Numbered from the stretch's first letter, positions 1-11,551 are shown. The stretch is 64,000 nucleotides of DNA from Zygnema circumcarinatum (GCA_037447605.1 CM074816.1:428605-492604), one strand, 5' to 3'. Program-made: numbers and translations. Notes: generated by a model from the letters alone, not told the origin.

Positions 1-1
1 A

Positions 2-748
2 GGGGCGGGGGAGGGGGCGGGGCCGCGCCCCGCGTATGTACGGACGGTGTCGGGGCCGCTCCCGTCCGTGCCCTCGCTCGCAACTTCCGGAGCTTTAGGG
101 AGCCCCGCGGAGGCCCCCCCCCCGCAGCAGCAGCAGCAGCAGCAGGAGGAGGAGGAGGCCGCGGGGAAGGACACTGGGAGGAGGAGGAGGATGGTGGACG
201 TGCCCGTCGAGCAGGCGGGGACGGGCCATTGGCTCGCGGGAGGAGGGGGCCTCCGCCATCGCGCCGACACCCACCACCACCATCACCATCATCAGCAGCA
301 GCAGCAGCAGCAGCAGCAGCGGGTCATGGAGGGAGGCGCGCCCTCTCCCCCGCAGCAGGAGGGAGAGGGTCGAGGGGGCGGGCGCGGGGCCCATCCCATC
401 GCGGAGGCGCGGAGGGAGGGCGCCGCGTGCGAGTGCTGCGAGCGCGGCGCGTGCCAGTCCGTACACCACTTCCTCGCCGACTGGCACCTCCATGGCCATG
501 GCCGCCCTCCTCCTGCGGCGGAGGAGGCCCTGCGGCGGTGCGGGAACGCGGGGTGCGGGCGGGCGGAGACGCGGCCGCAGGAGTTCCGGTGCTGCTCCGC
601 CTGCGAGCGCGCCAAGTACTGCAGCCGCTCCTGCCAGGCGCGCAGCTGGCGGGCGGGGCACAAGCGCGCCTGCGCGCTGGAGGGGGGCCCCGCCATGGCT
701 GCCATGGCGGTCATGGCGGCCGTGGGGGCAGGGCATGCCGTCGAGTAA
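2..748 (+). CDS. MYND-type zinc-finger protein (F-box/Sel1/MYND family), 3' end only
   Basis: This frame is open from the window edge to a TAA at 746-748, so the 5' part lies outside. The last ~80 residues carry a MYND zinc finger: a CGNAGC pair, then CCSAC, YCSRSC and HKRAC, spaced as the usual two-zinc Cys/His module. The sequence just before it (HHFLADW, then GCGRAETRPQEF) resembles the C-terminus of plant F-box/Sel1-repeat/MYND proteins of the Arabidopsis At1g67340 type. In that family the MYND finger binds partner proteins and the F-box and Sel1 repeats lie upstream. Odd features are Gln, Glu and His homopolymer tracts before the finger, encoded by CAG and CAC runs; part of that stretch may be intron. 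The MYND call is secure, the family call probable, and the 5' limit is only the window edge. Confidence 0.7.
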   Translation, partial: GAGEGAGPRPAYVRTVSGPLPSVPSLATSGALGSPAEAPPPQQQQQQQEEEEAAGKDTGRRRRMVDVPVEQAGTGHWLAGGGGLRHRADTHHHHHHHQQQQQQQQQRVMEGGAPSPPQQEGEGRGGGRGAHPIAEARREGAACECCERGACQSVHHFLADWHLHGHGRPPPAAEEALRRCGNAGCGRAETRPQEFRCCSACERAKYCSRSCQARSWRAGHKRACALEGGPAMAAMAVMAAVGAGHAVE

Positions 749-2276
749 AGGGAGGGAGGGGGGAGGGTGGGGGGGGGGGAGAGGGGAACTGTCTCGTTTT
801 TCAATCTATTATTACACATTTTTGCTCTGTATTAGGGCGCTGAATTAGTAGTTTACTTGTGCTGCTCCCTCCGCAGGGGAGGCTGGTGTGGAGAGAGAGA
901 GGGAGAGGTTAAGCTTTTTGGGGTATGGGGGCGGTAGAGTGTAGGGCTTCTTAGGGTTTTACCGCACTTGCTGCTTATATGCAAGGCTATGCCATGTTAT
1001 AGATATATATGGCTTAGAATATTAGGGTTGCTTTGTGCCGGAAGCTGAAGTCGAATGGCTCGCAGCAGGCAGGGTTCAGGAGCGTCGGATTAGGGTTAGG
1101 GCTTGGTGGAGGGAGAGGCTCTCTCATTCACTCACTCCGTCTCGCTAAGTGAGAGGAGCTGTCATCAGTCACGCGGACATACATTCATTCTCTCAGTACT
1201 CAATGCAAACCAGTGAATTTTGACCGATGTCTTGAGTGTCTTTGTAACTGATGGGATGATCGCATGTGAACTAAGCATGAAGGAGCATGTAGGAGATTTG
1301 TGGCTTGATTGTGCCACCCAACAGAGTTGTTCCTAGGGTGTTGGTGCAATGTACAAAACCCACTGCAGAATTTGCCATTCAATGTTTGCAAGGCAACAAC
1401 AGGGACAAGCCACCCCTAGCAGCCAGGGACGAAGGGATTTGATAGCAGTTGAATCTCTAACATGTGCGGGCCATGTTGTGCTTGCGAGTCGCAAGTTTCC
1501 CCAACCCGCTCTCGTGAACCCATGAACCAATAACATGCACAACGTTTGCCATGCACAACAAAGCGCACGTGCGGCATGTTCCATGCTGCCGGCAGTTCCA
1601 CGGCCTGTTCCACGCGTGACAGCCGTCCACAGATCCGGCCCTCCAAATTCCGCGCCCGTCCGTACCGTCCTCAGAACCAGACACGTTGCAGTAAAGTCCG
1701 CTCGTGCGAACATCTCTGGGTCATTTTACTGCTCAATTTGTAACTTTTTCATTTTCGAATATTGGGCATTAATTATTTACTTTTTGGGTCACAATACTCG
1801 TAATACTGTACGAATACTCGTCGTTTTCTGCGTCACAGCGGCCAGGCCCAGCGCGCCACAGTGCCGTACAGTGTTGTACATCACAGTGCCGTTGGCGCGG
1901 ATCCAAACGACAAGAACAGCGACCTCGGCCGCCCGCCAAAGCGCGCTCCCCAACGGGATGACGGCACGTACCGACAAAAAGCAGTTGGCCCGGGGCGCCC
2001 CAAACGCGACAGCCATAATGACGAGCGGGCCGTACCTGGGGCGGGCGCACCTGCTGCCGCCCGCCCGCCCGTCTGCCGGATTCAAGACACCGCGGGCGGC
2101 ACTACGGACACGGCCTGTACGGGCCCGGACACGACCCGGGCTGTACGAACTGTACGGTGATTCGCGCGCGGTTTTTCCTCGTGGTTCTTTTCCCATGCAC
2201 GTATGTATGTACAGTCTGGATGCATTTATGAGGGGGAAACTTTCATTGCATTTATGTTGATTTATGGATGTATGTA
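749..2276. other. Intergenic region with scattered GTAC motifs
   Basis: No supportable gene. The first 150 bp are purine-rich. TTAGGG-like words occur at about 1095-1105. From about 1650 to 2220 the DNA is GC-rich and holds many GTAC tetramers, often as CGTAC or GTACGG. The open frames here have no recognisable motif and no consistent splice structure. It is followed directly by a short DNA transposon. Confidence 0.6.
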
Positions 2277-2761
2277 CAGTCTAATCACGTTATAGTGACC
2301 GTGTCGGTCCCCACATGTTTGTGTCACTATATCGGTAATGACCCGTTTGTCATTTCACATTTATAGTAACAATGTTATTAGATATGTTTTTGCGGTATAT
2401 CCGTACGCCTTTGATACCGTACATTGTACTTTTTGGGCAGTCGGCTCGTGGGTAGGTGTGTACGAACCCTAGTGAGCATGTGTACGAACAAGTTGACATG
2501 TACGGTCAAGTCGATATCTGACGGTATTAGTCGATAATGTGTACGGTCGTAATGTATTTGATAACGCATATGCCAATACGTGGGTGGATAATATCGACAT
2601 TTTGAACATACAGTAACAATTAGGGCTTTTCAGCGTCGTTATATCCGTAATGACGTCACTACTGGCGCAGGATCTGCAGTGGTGCAATTCCGTTCCCGGA
2701 AAAAAAGTCAGAATATCAATGCTGTTCTTGTAAACAGTGTCACTATAACGTGATTAGACTG
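2277..2761. mobile_element. Non-autonomous pogo/Tigger-like (Tc1/mariner) element, 485 bp
   Basis: The ends are perfect terminal inverted repeats of about 23 bp, beginning CAGTCTAATCACG at 2277 and ending with its reverse complement CGTGATTAGACTG at 2761. Each side is flanked by TA (2275-2276 and 2762-2763), the target duplication of Tc1/mariner elements. A CAGT start and sub-terminal TTATAGTGAC-like sequence are typical of the pogo/Tigger branch. The interior is AT-rich, has no transposase frame, and repeats the GTAC-containing words of the neighbourhood. It ends 5 bp before the ATG of the coiled-coil gene, so it probably supplies that gene's 5' UTR or promoter, or lies in an unrecognised intron. 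Confidence 0.85.
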
Positions 2762-2766
2762 TATGT

Positions 2767-5700
2767 ATGCCGCGCTTGTTGATGAAGGCGGACCAGATGC
2801 TGCAGCTGGAAGCGGAGTACGATGAAAGCGTTCTGCACTTTGAGAGGGTCCGCAAGAGCGCCTGCGCGCGCTCTGAAGTCGAGCAGTTGAAGCGGGAGGC
2901 GGCGGCGGTCGAGGAGGGGAACAGGGCCTTTGTGGAGGGGACCTGGCGGGCCGCACAGCAGACCCATGCAGCGGCGGAAGAGCGCTTAGCAGAAGCGATG
3001 AAGATGAAGGGGGTGATGGAGGAGGAGGCGAGGAAGCTCGAGAGGGTGGAGGCGGAGTCCAACAAGGTGAGCTTGATGGGACTCGCAGCTGCTTCAAGGA
3101 AAGGCACGAAATAAGCAATAGAGTTTGCAGTTTCAAGTGATAGCGATCTGCAGTGAGTTTTGTTTTGGATTTTTTGTTTCCTTATACTACCAATCTGACC
3201 CCTTTCAGTCTGCTCTTTTCGCAAGCCTTACTTCACTTTCTCCTCCTCGTTTACGGTTCAAGCTGTACAAATTGTTTGAGGTCTTTGCTTGAGATTGACC
3301 GGAGTGGTGTGATGTGGCGCGTCCTGACAGGCCCTCTTGAAAGCGATTGAAGAGAAGAACGAGCTTGCAGTTTTGCTTCGTGAGAGGAAGGAGCTGTTGG
3401 ATCAAATTGAGAAGATGGAAGATGGCGAGGAGGTGATGAATGCCGCCATTGTGAACTTGACGAGGAAGAGATCGCAACTTTCAGATGAAGTTGATCACTT
3501 GGAGGAGGTGAAGGCGCAGCTGCAGAACGGTGCAGCTGCAGAGGAGGGCGCGGCAGGGCTCCAAGCCAACAAGAGAAGGAGGACGACCGCGAGCTGAGTT
3601 GGCCTGCGAAAGGAATACTCTGCAATACCTCAATACGCAGGCATGTGTGAGGGAGGAAGGAGAGGGGAAGAGGGGGAGAGGAAGGTGAGAGAGGAGGTGG
3701 AAAGGTTGAACGGAGAGGTAGAGGGTCTTGGGTGCATATGGAAGGGAGAAAATATGAGTGGGAGAGGGATATAGGAGACCTTGCCTCTGCCCCCATGAAC
3801 GGATGTTATTCTTTGTTTTCCAGTTATTCTTAAAAGTCCTTACCTTGAATCTTAAAGCCATTGAATTCTTGAAACCCCCAAGGCATCAAATTCACACATG
3901 ATCTCAGTTTGAAGCAGATGTTTGGCCTTTTGTTTAACAGTTGGAGGTCCGAACCTCGGAAGCAGAGAGTGAGAACGATGTCTTAAGGAGCCATCTTTCG
4001 AGCCTCCAACAGGCAGGGGCGGCTGCTGCTGAAGCCATTCAGGAGAGTCCTTTGAGGAGGGAGGGAGAGGAGGAGGAGGGAGAGGAGCAGGAGGAGAAGC
4101 AAGAGCTCGAGTTAGCAGCCAAGAAGCAGATGGCGCTCACACGGACGATGGAAGTGGCACTGGTGAGGGAGAGGGAAGAGGGAGGGAGGGAGGGAGGGAG
4201 AGAGTTAAAGGAGTGGATGGTATTTTGATGATTGTAACTTCTAAACCTAAAATACCCTAAAGACTAAAAACATTTGATACTTATGTTTGAAGGTTTGTGT
4301 ATGTGATGTTTGGCGGTGCAGGAGAGTTTGGAGACTCAGCGGTTGAAGGTGTTGGAGGTGGCGGGCAAACTAGAGGGACAGCTGGCAGAGGCTGTGGCCG
4401 ATATGGAGGAGAGGGACACCCACATCAATTGGCTGCAGAATTCGCTGGCAGAGCTGCTTAGGCGAAAATCGCAGGTGACGAGGGAGAGAGAGAGGGAGGG
4501 GGGAGTGGAGGAGTGTGGAGTGGCGGAGTGGGAGGTTTAGTTTGCATTGGGGAGAAAGAGAAGGGACGTGTGTTGGGTTTGTGGTGGGCAGGGTGAAGAG
4601 AGAAGGTTCGAGTTTGCAGTAATGTGAAGGGAGAAGCAAGTTCAGTTTGGATGAGAGACTAACTTTCTTCTTTTGTTTGGAGCAGACTGAGCGATTTGTA
4701 GAGGAGGAACTTGGAAATGAAATGGAGAGGGAGGACTCAGAAAGGGCTTCGTCGCATGCAGAGCTGGAGGTGAGATCAGTTTGAGGTTTGGGGTTCAGAG
4801 TTTAGGGCTTTAAATTTAGGTGAATGGGTGAGAAAATAGAAGAGAGAAAGCACCTTCATGCTTACATTGTTTTCAGATGCTTTGAAGTCAACACTTTTCT
4901 GCTGCTTGTGCTCCCCGAGCTGCGGGTTTTATGCTTGCATTCAGTTCTCCGTTCCGTTGCGCTTTTGCGACCGCAGGCGGTGTTGGAGGCAGAGAGGGCG
5001 AGATATGCAGAGAAGGCGGAGAAGTTGGAGAGGCAACTGGCAGCCGTACATCTGGAGAAAAATGCAGCTCTGAATCACATAACAGAGCTGGAAAATGCAT
5101 TGGAGCAATTGGATCTCCAGGCAGAAGCTGTGAGTTCCATGCATCTGTTAACCCTAAAATGCATGTCTGAGAAAAGTTGAACTGCTTCCTGCTGCACTGT
5201 CTGCACTGTCCCTCTTCCTGTGTTCTTATCCTTTTTGTTGTTTGTTTGCGTTATTTGCAGACTCAAAAATCTGCAGAGAAAATGCATGGAGCCATTCAGG
5301 TGGCTCTCCCGTCTCCTTTGAGACCTTTGAGGAGTCCGTCGAGGCATAGGGAGCAGACGGGAGGAGAGACTTCATATGAAGGGGAAACTGATAAACTGAG
5401 CATGGAGCTCCATGTAAGACCGCGTTCAGCCAGTCGATGATTGCATAGAGCATGAACTCAAGTGATCTTCTTTTGCCAGTTTGGGATTTTAGGGGCGTTC
5501 AGTTTTTTATTCTGTGTAGCATTGTGAGGTCTAAATGGAGTATTGCTGTTTTCGCGGTGTTAATGGGTTCACGCAGGCATACTCGAGATCTATTCGGAAT
5601 CAGTACGTCGATGCATCTCTACCGGTGAACGAGCAGGAGGGAGGAGTGGATGCCCTGGTCATGGTGAGTACACCCTCCATTCTCTCTGTCCCTTTCTCTC

Positions 5701-5896
5701 TCTCTTTCTCTCCGTCCTCTCGCCTCTAACAGCTCGTTCTCTCTCCCCCTTTCTGTATCAATAGGAATTGGTAGCCAGAGGGGCTTCGGAGGGTGCGGCG
5801 CGAAGATATGTGATAGGCTCCATGGCTCGTGAACGGCACAAAGTTCTCCAACAGGATGCGGAGGAGCGGCTGCCAAAGGCGAGCAGCTGCAAGTAG
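2767..5896 (+). CDS. Coiled-coil protein of unknown function, nine exons, about 486 aa
   Basis: Exons: 2767-3066, 3331-3507, 3941-4162, 4322-4474, 4686-4769, 4977-5129, 5261-5413, 5577-5663, 5765-5896 (TAG). All have GT-AG borders, and every intron falls between codons (phase 0). The product is charged and helical with heptad-like Leu spacing nearly throughout; a Pro/Ser/Arg-rich patch sits in exon 7. I recognise no catalytic domain and cannot name the family; it resembles generic filament or golgin-like coiled coils. Exons 4, 6 and 7 are each exactly 153 bp, and the proteins of exons 4 and 6 align without gaps over their last 36 residues (KLE-QLA, HI, L-N-L spacing), pointing to exon duplication. 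ATG 2767 is the first ATG after an in-frame stop in the adjoining transposon end. Exon 2 could instead run on to a stop at 3597. The 3' end was copied to 10751-11261. Confidence 0.6.
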
Positions 5897-6136
5897 AGTT
5901 TAGGGTTTAAGAATTTAGGATCGTAGTGCTATGCAAGTAGTTACCGTGCACGCCGCTTGAAAGTGGTGCATGGTAAAAATAAGTCATTTTTGCATCCCAA
6001 TGTCGAGCACTTCGGGACTTAGGTGTGGTCTTTGATTGAGTTTGCGATGTTTTTAGGGCTTTGTAAGTTTTTTGGTTTAGGGTTTGTTGATCGAGAGCTT
6101 GCAGGTCTTGACTAAGTCATGCTGACAATTAGTATT

Positions 6137-6186
<50 letters not shown>

Positions 6187-7462
6187 AGGCATATCATATA
6201 TTATGACAGTTCTGTATATAGCCAGAGGAGTGGTACTTGGGTACGACATGAATATTTGAAAACAAAGGAACAAAAACAAATCTTTACATTTTTCTGTTCT
6301 TTTCTTTTTAAAGCAAAACAAGTAATCCTCCTAAAATACGTTAAACATTTCAATTCATCTTTTTGTTTTCAATCAATCCGCTTCTTCTTGACCCTAAAAG
6401 TAAAGCACTGAATTAGCAATTGTTCTAATTTCAACCACCTACATAGAGCTGGTCCAAACTTAAAGACTTATCACAAAAGATCACAACAGAAACTAACACA
6501 TTTCCTCCTGTTCCATGCACGCGGAAAGCTCCTTCACATGTTATAGCAACTCAGCATAATGCACCTACTTCCCTGAACCCTCCCTTGAAATCTGTACAGC
6601 GCGACTAACAAATGGCTGAGAAACGTTTCCTCTCCCTCCCCGTCTCCCTCCCCCTTCCCCTCCCTCCCTCCCTCCCTCCCTCCTACCTCCTCCTACCCTC
6701 CTTGGCGCTACATGGCGGTCGGAGCCGGGCTGCCGCTTTTTACTTTGAAGACATGCCACAGTGGGAGAATCTTCAGCCTCTGTAAATGTTTTGGAAAAGC
6801 TCAACATATGTGAAAATTTTGAGAAGGGTATTCTCCTTTCTCTCAACTTCAAAAGTGTGAAATACTTAGGTTTTGAAAAGGACAGGTCTGGGCGCCATAT
6901 CCAACTCCACCATCAAACAACAAAGGTGCAAAGTTTGGTCTCATGCACTGTAACAGCAGGACGACGACATGTACAGTGAAGAATTTGACATCCCCAATAT
7001 GCAAATTGACAACAATTCAACAGTGAAAGGAAGGGAGCACAAAGTTGACAATTGAGAGTCTCGCTCGCATCTTTCAACCGAGAGAAAAAATTAAGTGTGT
7101 CGAATGTGACCCACTTTTTCAACAGACCTTGACCTCCCCTTAAAGCTAAGTTCTGCCCAACAATGAATCCTACCTAAAACTGCAACCTAAAGGTGCACCT
7201 TAAAATGAAATAACTATGAACTAACTTTGAATCCAAAATGGACACCTGCGCAAGAGAGTGCATCTCTCTTTTGCCGGGTCCAACCATGTCTTTCTATGTG
7301 CAAAATTAGCCCCGCATTCAAAATCGTTTGCAACTTACAAAAAAAGGGGGAGACCTTGACCCGAGAGGTCAAAAAATAAACTCCAAACGATGAAAGATGC
7401 GAAGAAACTACTGCACATACTCAAGTATCTTTTCGAAAAGACTTCCTTAAAAACAAAAGAAC
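5897..7462. other. Intergenic region between convergent genes, with (GCCT)n
   Basis: No supportable gene. It separates the stop of the plus-strand coiled-coil gene from the stop of the minus-strand unknown gene. A GCCT microsatellite of about 48 bp lies at 6138-6185. A CCCT-rich tract is at about 6630-6690. The rest is AT-rich and looks like 3' UTR and spacer. The whole stretch is present again in copy B. Confidence 0.6.
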
Positions 7463-9284
7463 CTATCGACTGAAAAAGTTCATGATCGCACTTCCAATCT
7501 GCGACAACCAGGAGGGAGGTTTTTGGCAAGGAGTGCTGACTGCTGGTACGGGTCCAAAATGATTCACTGCACAGGTAAAAACACAATTTTCTATTAGAAC
7601 TTACTGCTAAGGCGGGGATGTTAAAAAGCTGCAAAATAGTCATGCTTTTTTCTAGTAAAAAGAGACAACAAACAAGGTACAATCCTTAGCAATTGGAAGA
7701 GTTGAAACTAGATTAAAGAATAGAAGTCATACCTATTTGATTTGTGTCCTGATACCCACATGTGCCCTTCTCGTTCTCGTTCTTGGGCTGGTAATCAAAT
7801 GTGCCCATCTCTTCTGTGGGCTGATGTCTGTTTGTGAAATTGTCGTTCAAGTTTTGCACCCTTGATAATCCCTCTGTGAAACCATTCTGCATGGCAATCA
7901 AGAAAGAAAAAAACAGTTTTCGTTTAGGTTCCACATTGCAGAACGAGGACTGCAAGATTCTGTAAGAAAGACAATGCTTTAAACACTACGGGCACGTATG
8001 GAGCGAGCAGCAGCGATGGACGCACACCTTTTGCTGAGCGCCTGCGCCCCTTGACTGCTGCTTTGGTACTCGCACTTCTGCCGGCCGGACAGCTGTCACA
8101 GCAACATCCTTATGCGGCACGCGGGACTGCTGCTTCGTTGCTCGCACTTCTGCCGGCCGGACAGCTGTCACAGCAACATCCTTATGCGGCATGCGGTTTC
8201 GGGCATCTGAGAGCACACAACACGGAACGGAAGCAAGGAGAAGGTGTGAGTAAGGCCGACACTTTTGGATTAAAGTTAGAAGCAACATTAACTGCATCCT
8301 TGAGAGCGCTTAGCAATCTGCCCTACACTCCACGCTACCTCCACTCCCTCTCCTCCTCCCCCACCCTGCACTCTCCTTCCCTCCTCTCTATCCCGCACTC
8401 TCTCTCCAGTTTCTCCTTGTCCCAATTTCCAATGCACGTGCCAGACCTAGAATAGGACGTGCCATACCTGGAATAGGGACTGGAAGGGTCGCCCACTCCG
8501 TCCATGGATTGGGGAGCGGTACGACGCTGGGGGCTGGAAGGTCCGCCCACTCCGCCCATGGGTTGGGCTCTGAACGGGAGGCGCACGCCGTCTCCTTCTC
8601 CTTCTGCTCGGAAGGGGGATTGGAAGAGGCAAGGTCATCTGCGACCGTTGCGACCGTTGCCGTAACGGGACAAACAAGGGCGGCCTGTGCGGCGGCAACT
8701 GGCACAGTAACGGGCGCGATTTCTTCTAACAGCACAAACAAAAAAAAAAAAACAAACACAAATTAGCAAAAATAAGCGAGCCGAATTTCTTTCTCAAGTT
8801 AGTAATCCAAAGGATGCTATGAGCAAAGGCACGAGCACTCACCAGCACTCGTCCACTGTGGCACACCAAAGGTAGGCGGGCATTCTTCCATGGGCACCGG
8901 CGGGCATTCTTCCATAGGCGGCGGCAGCGGCGGGAGCTCCCCAATGCCGCGGACTCTTATCACAGTTCGCGCCACGTGACGATGCGCGAGCAAGTCATCC
9001 GGCCGCTCGATGAGGTACGACACCATCCAGTGGGTGAGAAGGAACTTTATTTGGTTCAAAGCGAGGCCCTCCATCGCTTGCTCAGGGGAGAGCGGCAGCT
9101 TCGGGAGAGTTTCGATTTTTCGAATCCACACCACAGTGGAGGCCACGCGACGATGCGCAGCGAGGTCGTTCGGAGGTGCGTCGTGCGGCACCACCCAGAA
9201 AGCGAGCAAAAATTTAAGTTGGTTGAGGGCAAGCGATTCCACCACACGCAGCCGCGCCTGCAGGGAGGCGGCCACGGAAGCCAT
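7463..9284 (-). CDS. Unknown protein with tandem repeats inside its exons, five exons, 378 aa
   Basis: Exons in coding order: 9284-8843, 8725-8468, 8206-8028, 7886-7733, 7566-7463 (TAG). Donors and acceptors are canonical and all four phase joins agree, giving 379 codons, so the model is well supported although I do not recognise the family. Exon 1 encodes two related units of about 56 residues, each starting with LALNQ(L/I)KFLL, then AHR.VA and a run ending LP.LP; each is probably a helical pair. A short MEECPP repeat follows. Exon 2 has a twice-repeated PNPW(A/T)EWA(D/T)LP motif. Exon 3 is two nearly identical 24-residue units (72 bp each). Exons 4-5 are polar. There is no signal peptide or membrane segment. 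Exons 3-5 were copied to 12826-13569 without exons 1-2. Confidence 0.6.
8053..8196 (-). repeat. Two 72-bp tandem coding units in exon 3
   Basis: Units 8053-8124 and 8125-8196 differ at only a few bases (around the TTTGGTA / TCGTTG stretch and one C/T near the end). Each encodes 24 residues starting near PHKDVAVTAVRPAEVR. Both units also appear in the segmental copy (offset 5363), so this small duplication is older than the large one. Confidence 0.95.
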
Positions 9285-10121
9285 GGCGGCGACGGTTGCG
9301 GAGCGAAGCGTGAAGGGACGAGAAGAGAAAGAGAGATCAAGAGAGGAAGTAGTGGAAAGAAAGGAGAAAGTGAAATGGTGGAAAGGGGAGGGCGTCCCAG
9401 CTTATACGGCCCGGGACAGGACGTCACGTAACGCGCATGAGCGGAACATCAGCAAGGTGGCGCGGATGATGTTGGCGCCCAGCCGTACATTCGCATTTTC
9501 GAGCAACCAGGTGCAGTGCTCGCGCGCGGGGCGGCCGACAGTCAGCGCGCGCCGGGCTGCCGCGTGGCACGGAGGGTTTCCGTTCCGCGGCGGCGAGGCG
9601 TGACGCGCAGCGGTAACTTTGGCCGGCCAGCCGGTACTCAGCGCAGTAATGCTCGGCGGCGGGGACGGCGCCAAATGTGTTCGTCCTGCCCATTCGTGCA
9701 ACGATCGCTTCAGACTGGTGGGTCGGATTCCGGGCAGAGCTAAAAAACGTTTGGCTGCGGCAGACCGCGACGCTCGCGCCGCCCCTTCGTAGGTACATTT
9801 TCTTGGCCGCGTTTGCACGCGCGCCGGATGCGACAGACCAGGACTGTCGTCTGTCACGTGGCGTATGCCGACTGGTGTTCTGCGGATGGGAATGACGTGG
9901 TCGGGCGGCAAAACGTCGCAACTCGTGACAGGGCCCACTTGTCGATGTCGTCATCCGTCAGCGCCACACGCGTGGTAGATGCGCACGTGCGGTCGGAGAT
10001 AAGGAATTCAGACCAATCAGGACGCGCCACAACGACGTTTTTTTTTCCACATGGCGCGCTGATATTGAATCTCCGCGTGTCTGGGAAAGATGGAACGCCA
10101 GTTGTCAGGGTCGACTCGCGT

Positions 10122-10158
<37 letters not shown>

Positions 10159-10750
10159 GGCGCTATCGGTATCTCGAGGAACTGAGGGGGATGAGAAGGC
10201 CTTGCAAGAGGAACCAGGCATCTCTCAGTCGGACTTGAAGTTATTGGCTAAAGCTTTAGCCTGACAACTTTGAGGTCAAGATGCCCACATCGTGCTCGCC
10301 ATGCAGGAGGAGTCTTGCTCATCTGATTTGCAGCTGCTTGAAGGGCTTTAAATTTCAGAAGGGACTAATTGAAGACATCTAAAGCGCTGCTCTCGAGGTG
10401 ATGAACAGCAGAAAAGAAAGGGCGGCTAGAGAGCCTCTGTGCCACATGACACTGCAAGGGACACTCAGGAAGAATTAGAAGTACTTTCATGAGTGGGAAA
10501 GCCAGCTCTCTTGCCCACGCCAGTTCAGTGTGGAGGTAGGAAAGGCGACCATGGGCAGCACACAGGAGGTGGGACAGGAGGGAGAGGGAGAGGGAGAGGG
10601 AGGGAGGAGGGAGGGAGGAGGGGCAAAACTGAAGGAAGTGAGACTAGTAGGGAGGCTGAGAGGGATGGAGTGAAGGGCGGAGGGGAGAAAGCCGAGATTG
10701 GGCGGGAGGGAGAGGTGGGGGAAGGTGAGAAGCTTCTCCATGCAAAGAGG
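9285..10750. other. Upstream region of the minus-strand unknown gene, no gene seen
   Basis: GC-rich promoter-like DNA (9285-10010) with CCAAT at about 10014 and CACGTG-type words. A (CT)n run of about 35 bp lies at 10122-10156, and a purine tract at 10565-10740. A 35-codon ATG frame at 10158-10265 has no recognisable motif. The region ends where segmental copy B begins. Confidence 0.5.
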
Positions 10751-10941
10751 AACTGATAAACTGAGCATGGAGCTCCATGTAAGACCGCGTTCAGCCAGTC
10801 GATGATTGCATAGAGCATGAACTCAAGTGATCTTCTTTTGCCAGTTTGGGATTTTAGGGGCGTTCAGTTTTTTATTCTGTGTAGCATTGTGAGGTCTAAA
10901 TGGAGTATTGCTGTTTTCGCGGTGTTAATGGGTTCACGCAG

Positions 10942-11261
10942 GCATACTCGAGATCTATTCGGAATCAGTACGTCGATGCATCTCTACCGGTGAACGAGCA
11001 GGAGGGAGGAGTGGATGCCCTGGTCATGGTGAGTACACCCTCCATTCTCTCTGTCCCTTTCTCTCTCTCTTTCTCTCCGTCCTCTCGCCTCTAACAGCTC
11101 GTTCTCTCTCCCCCTTTCTGTATCAATAGGAATTGGTAGCCAGAGGGGCTTCGGAGGGTGCGGCGCGAAGATATGTGATAGGCTCCATGGCTCGTGAACG
11201 GCACAAAGTTCTCCAACAGGATGCGGAGGAGCGGCTGCCAAAGGCGAGCAGCTGCAAGTAG
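10942..11261 (+). pseudogene. Duplicated terminal exons of the coiled-coil gene
   Basis: Exons 10942-11028 and 11130-11261 are identical to exons 8 and 9 of the gene at 2767-5896, and the tail of exon 7 is present from 10751 to its donor at 10779. Nothing upstream of 10751 continues the protein beyond a chance short frame (ATG CAA AGA GGA reads into the exon-7 tail). I treat it as a truncated copy. If transcribed from the upstream sequence it could make at most about 85 residues. Confidence 0.75.
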
Positions 11262-11501
11262 AGTTTAGGGTTTAAGAATTTAGGATCGTAGTGCTATGCA
11301 AGTAGTTACCGTGCACGCCGCTTGAAAGTGGTGCATGGTAAAAATAAGTCATTTTTGCATCCCAATGTCGAGCACTTCGGGACTTAGGTGTGGTCTTTGA
11401 TTGAGTTTGCGATGTTTTTAGGGCTTTGTAAGTTTTTTGGTTTAGGGTTTGTTGATCGAGAGCTTGCAGGTCTTGACTAAGTCATGCTGACAATTAGTAT
11501 T

Positions 11502-11551
<50 letters not shown>

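Larger units (their letters stand above)
5386..8374. repeat. Segmental duplication, copy A (2,989 bp)
   Basis: This block recurs in direct orientation at 10751-13737 with almost no differences; the one I found is a 2-bp deletion in copy B (GCGCGACT at about 6600 reads GCGACT there). It holds the end of exon 7 and exons 8-9 of the coiled-coil gene, the GCCT repeat, and exons 5, 4 and 3 of the minus-strand gene. Identity ends sharply at both edges, inside an exon on the left and inside intron 2 of the minus-strand gene on the right. No clear flanking repeat or target duplication is visible. Confidence 0.95.

Noticed and set aside
95-736. Minus-strand Leu/Pro-rich frame opposite the MYND gene
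   Set aside because: Antisense of CAG/GGA repeats; the MYND Cys pattern is on the plus strand.
6138-6185. GCCT repeat considered as a CRISPR-like or minisatellite array
   Set aside because: Simple tetranucleotide microsatellite without spacers; it is copied in the segmental duplication.
7335-7682. 115-codon minus frame covering the last exon of the unknown gene and its intron
   Set aside because: The spliced model in a different frame fits the upstream exons and ends at a stop at 7463; the longer frame runs through the acceptor.
10158-10265. 35-codon ATG frame considered as the lost 5' exon of the JmjC gene
   Set aside because: No similarity to the JMJ30 N-terminus that I can see and no donor leading toward 13856; left as unexplained spacer.
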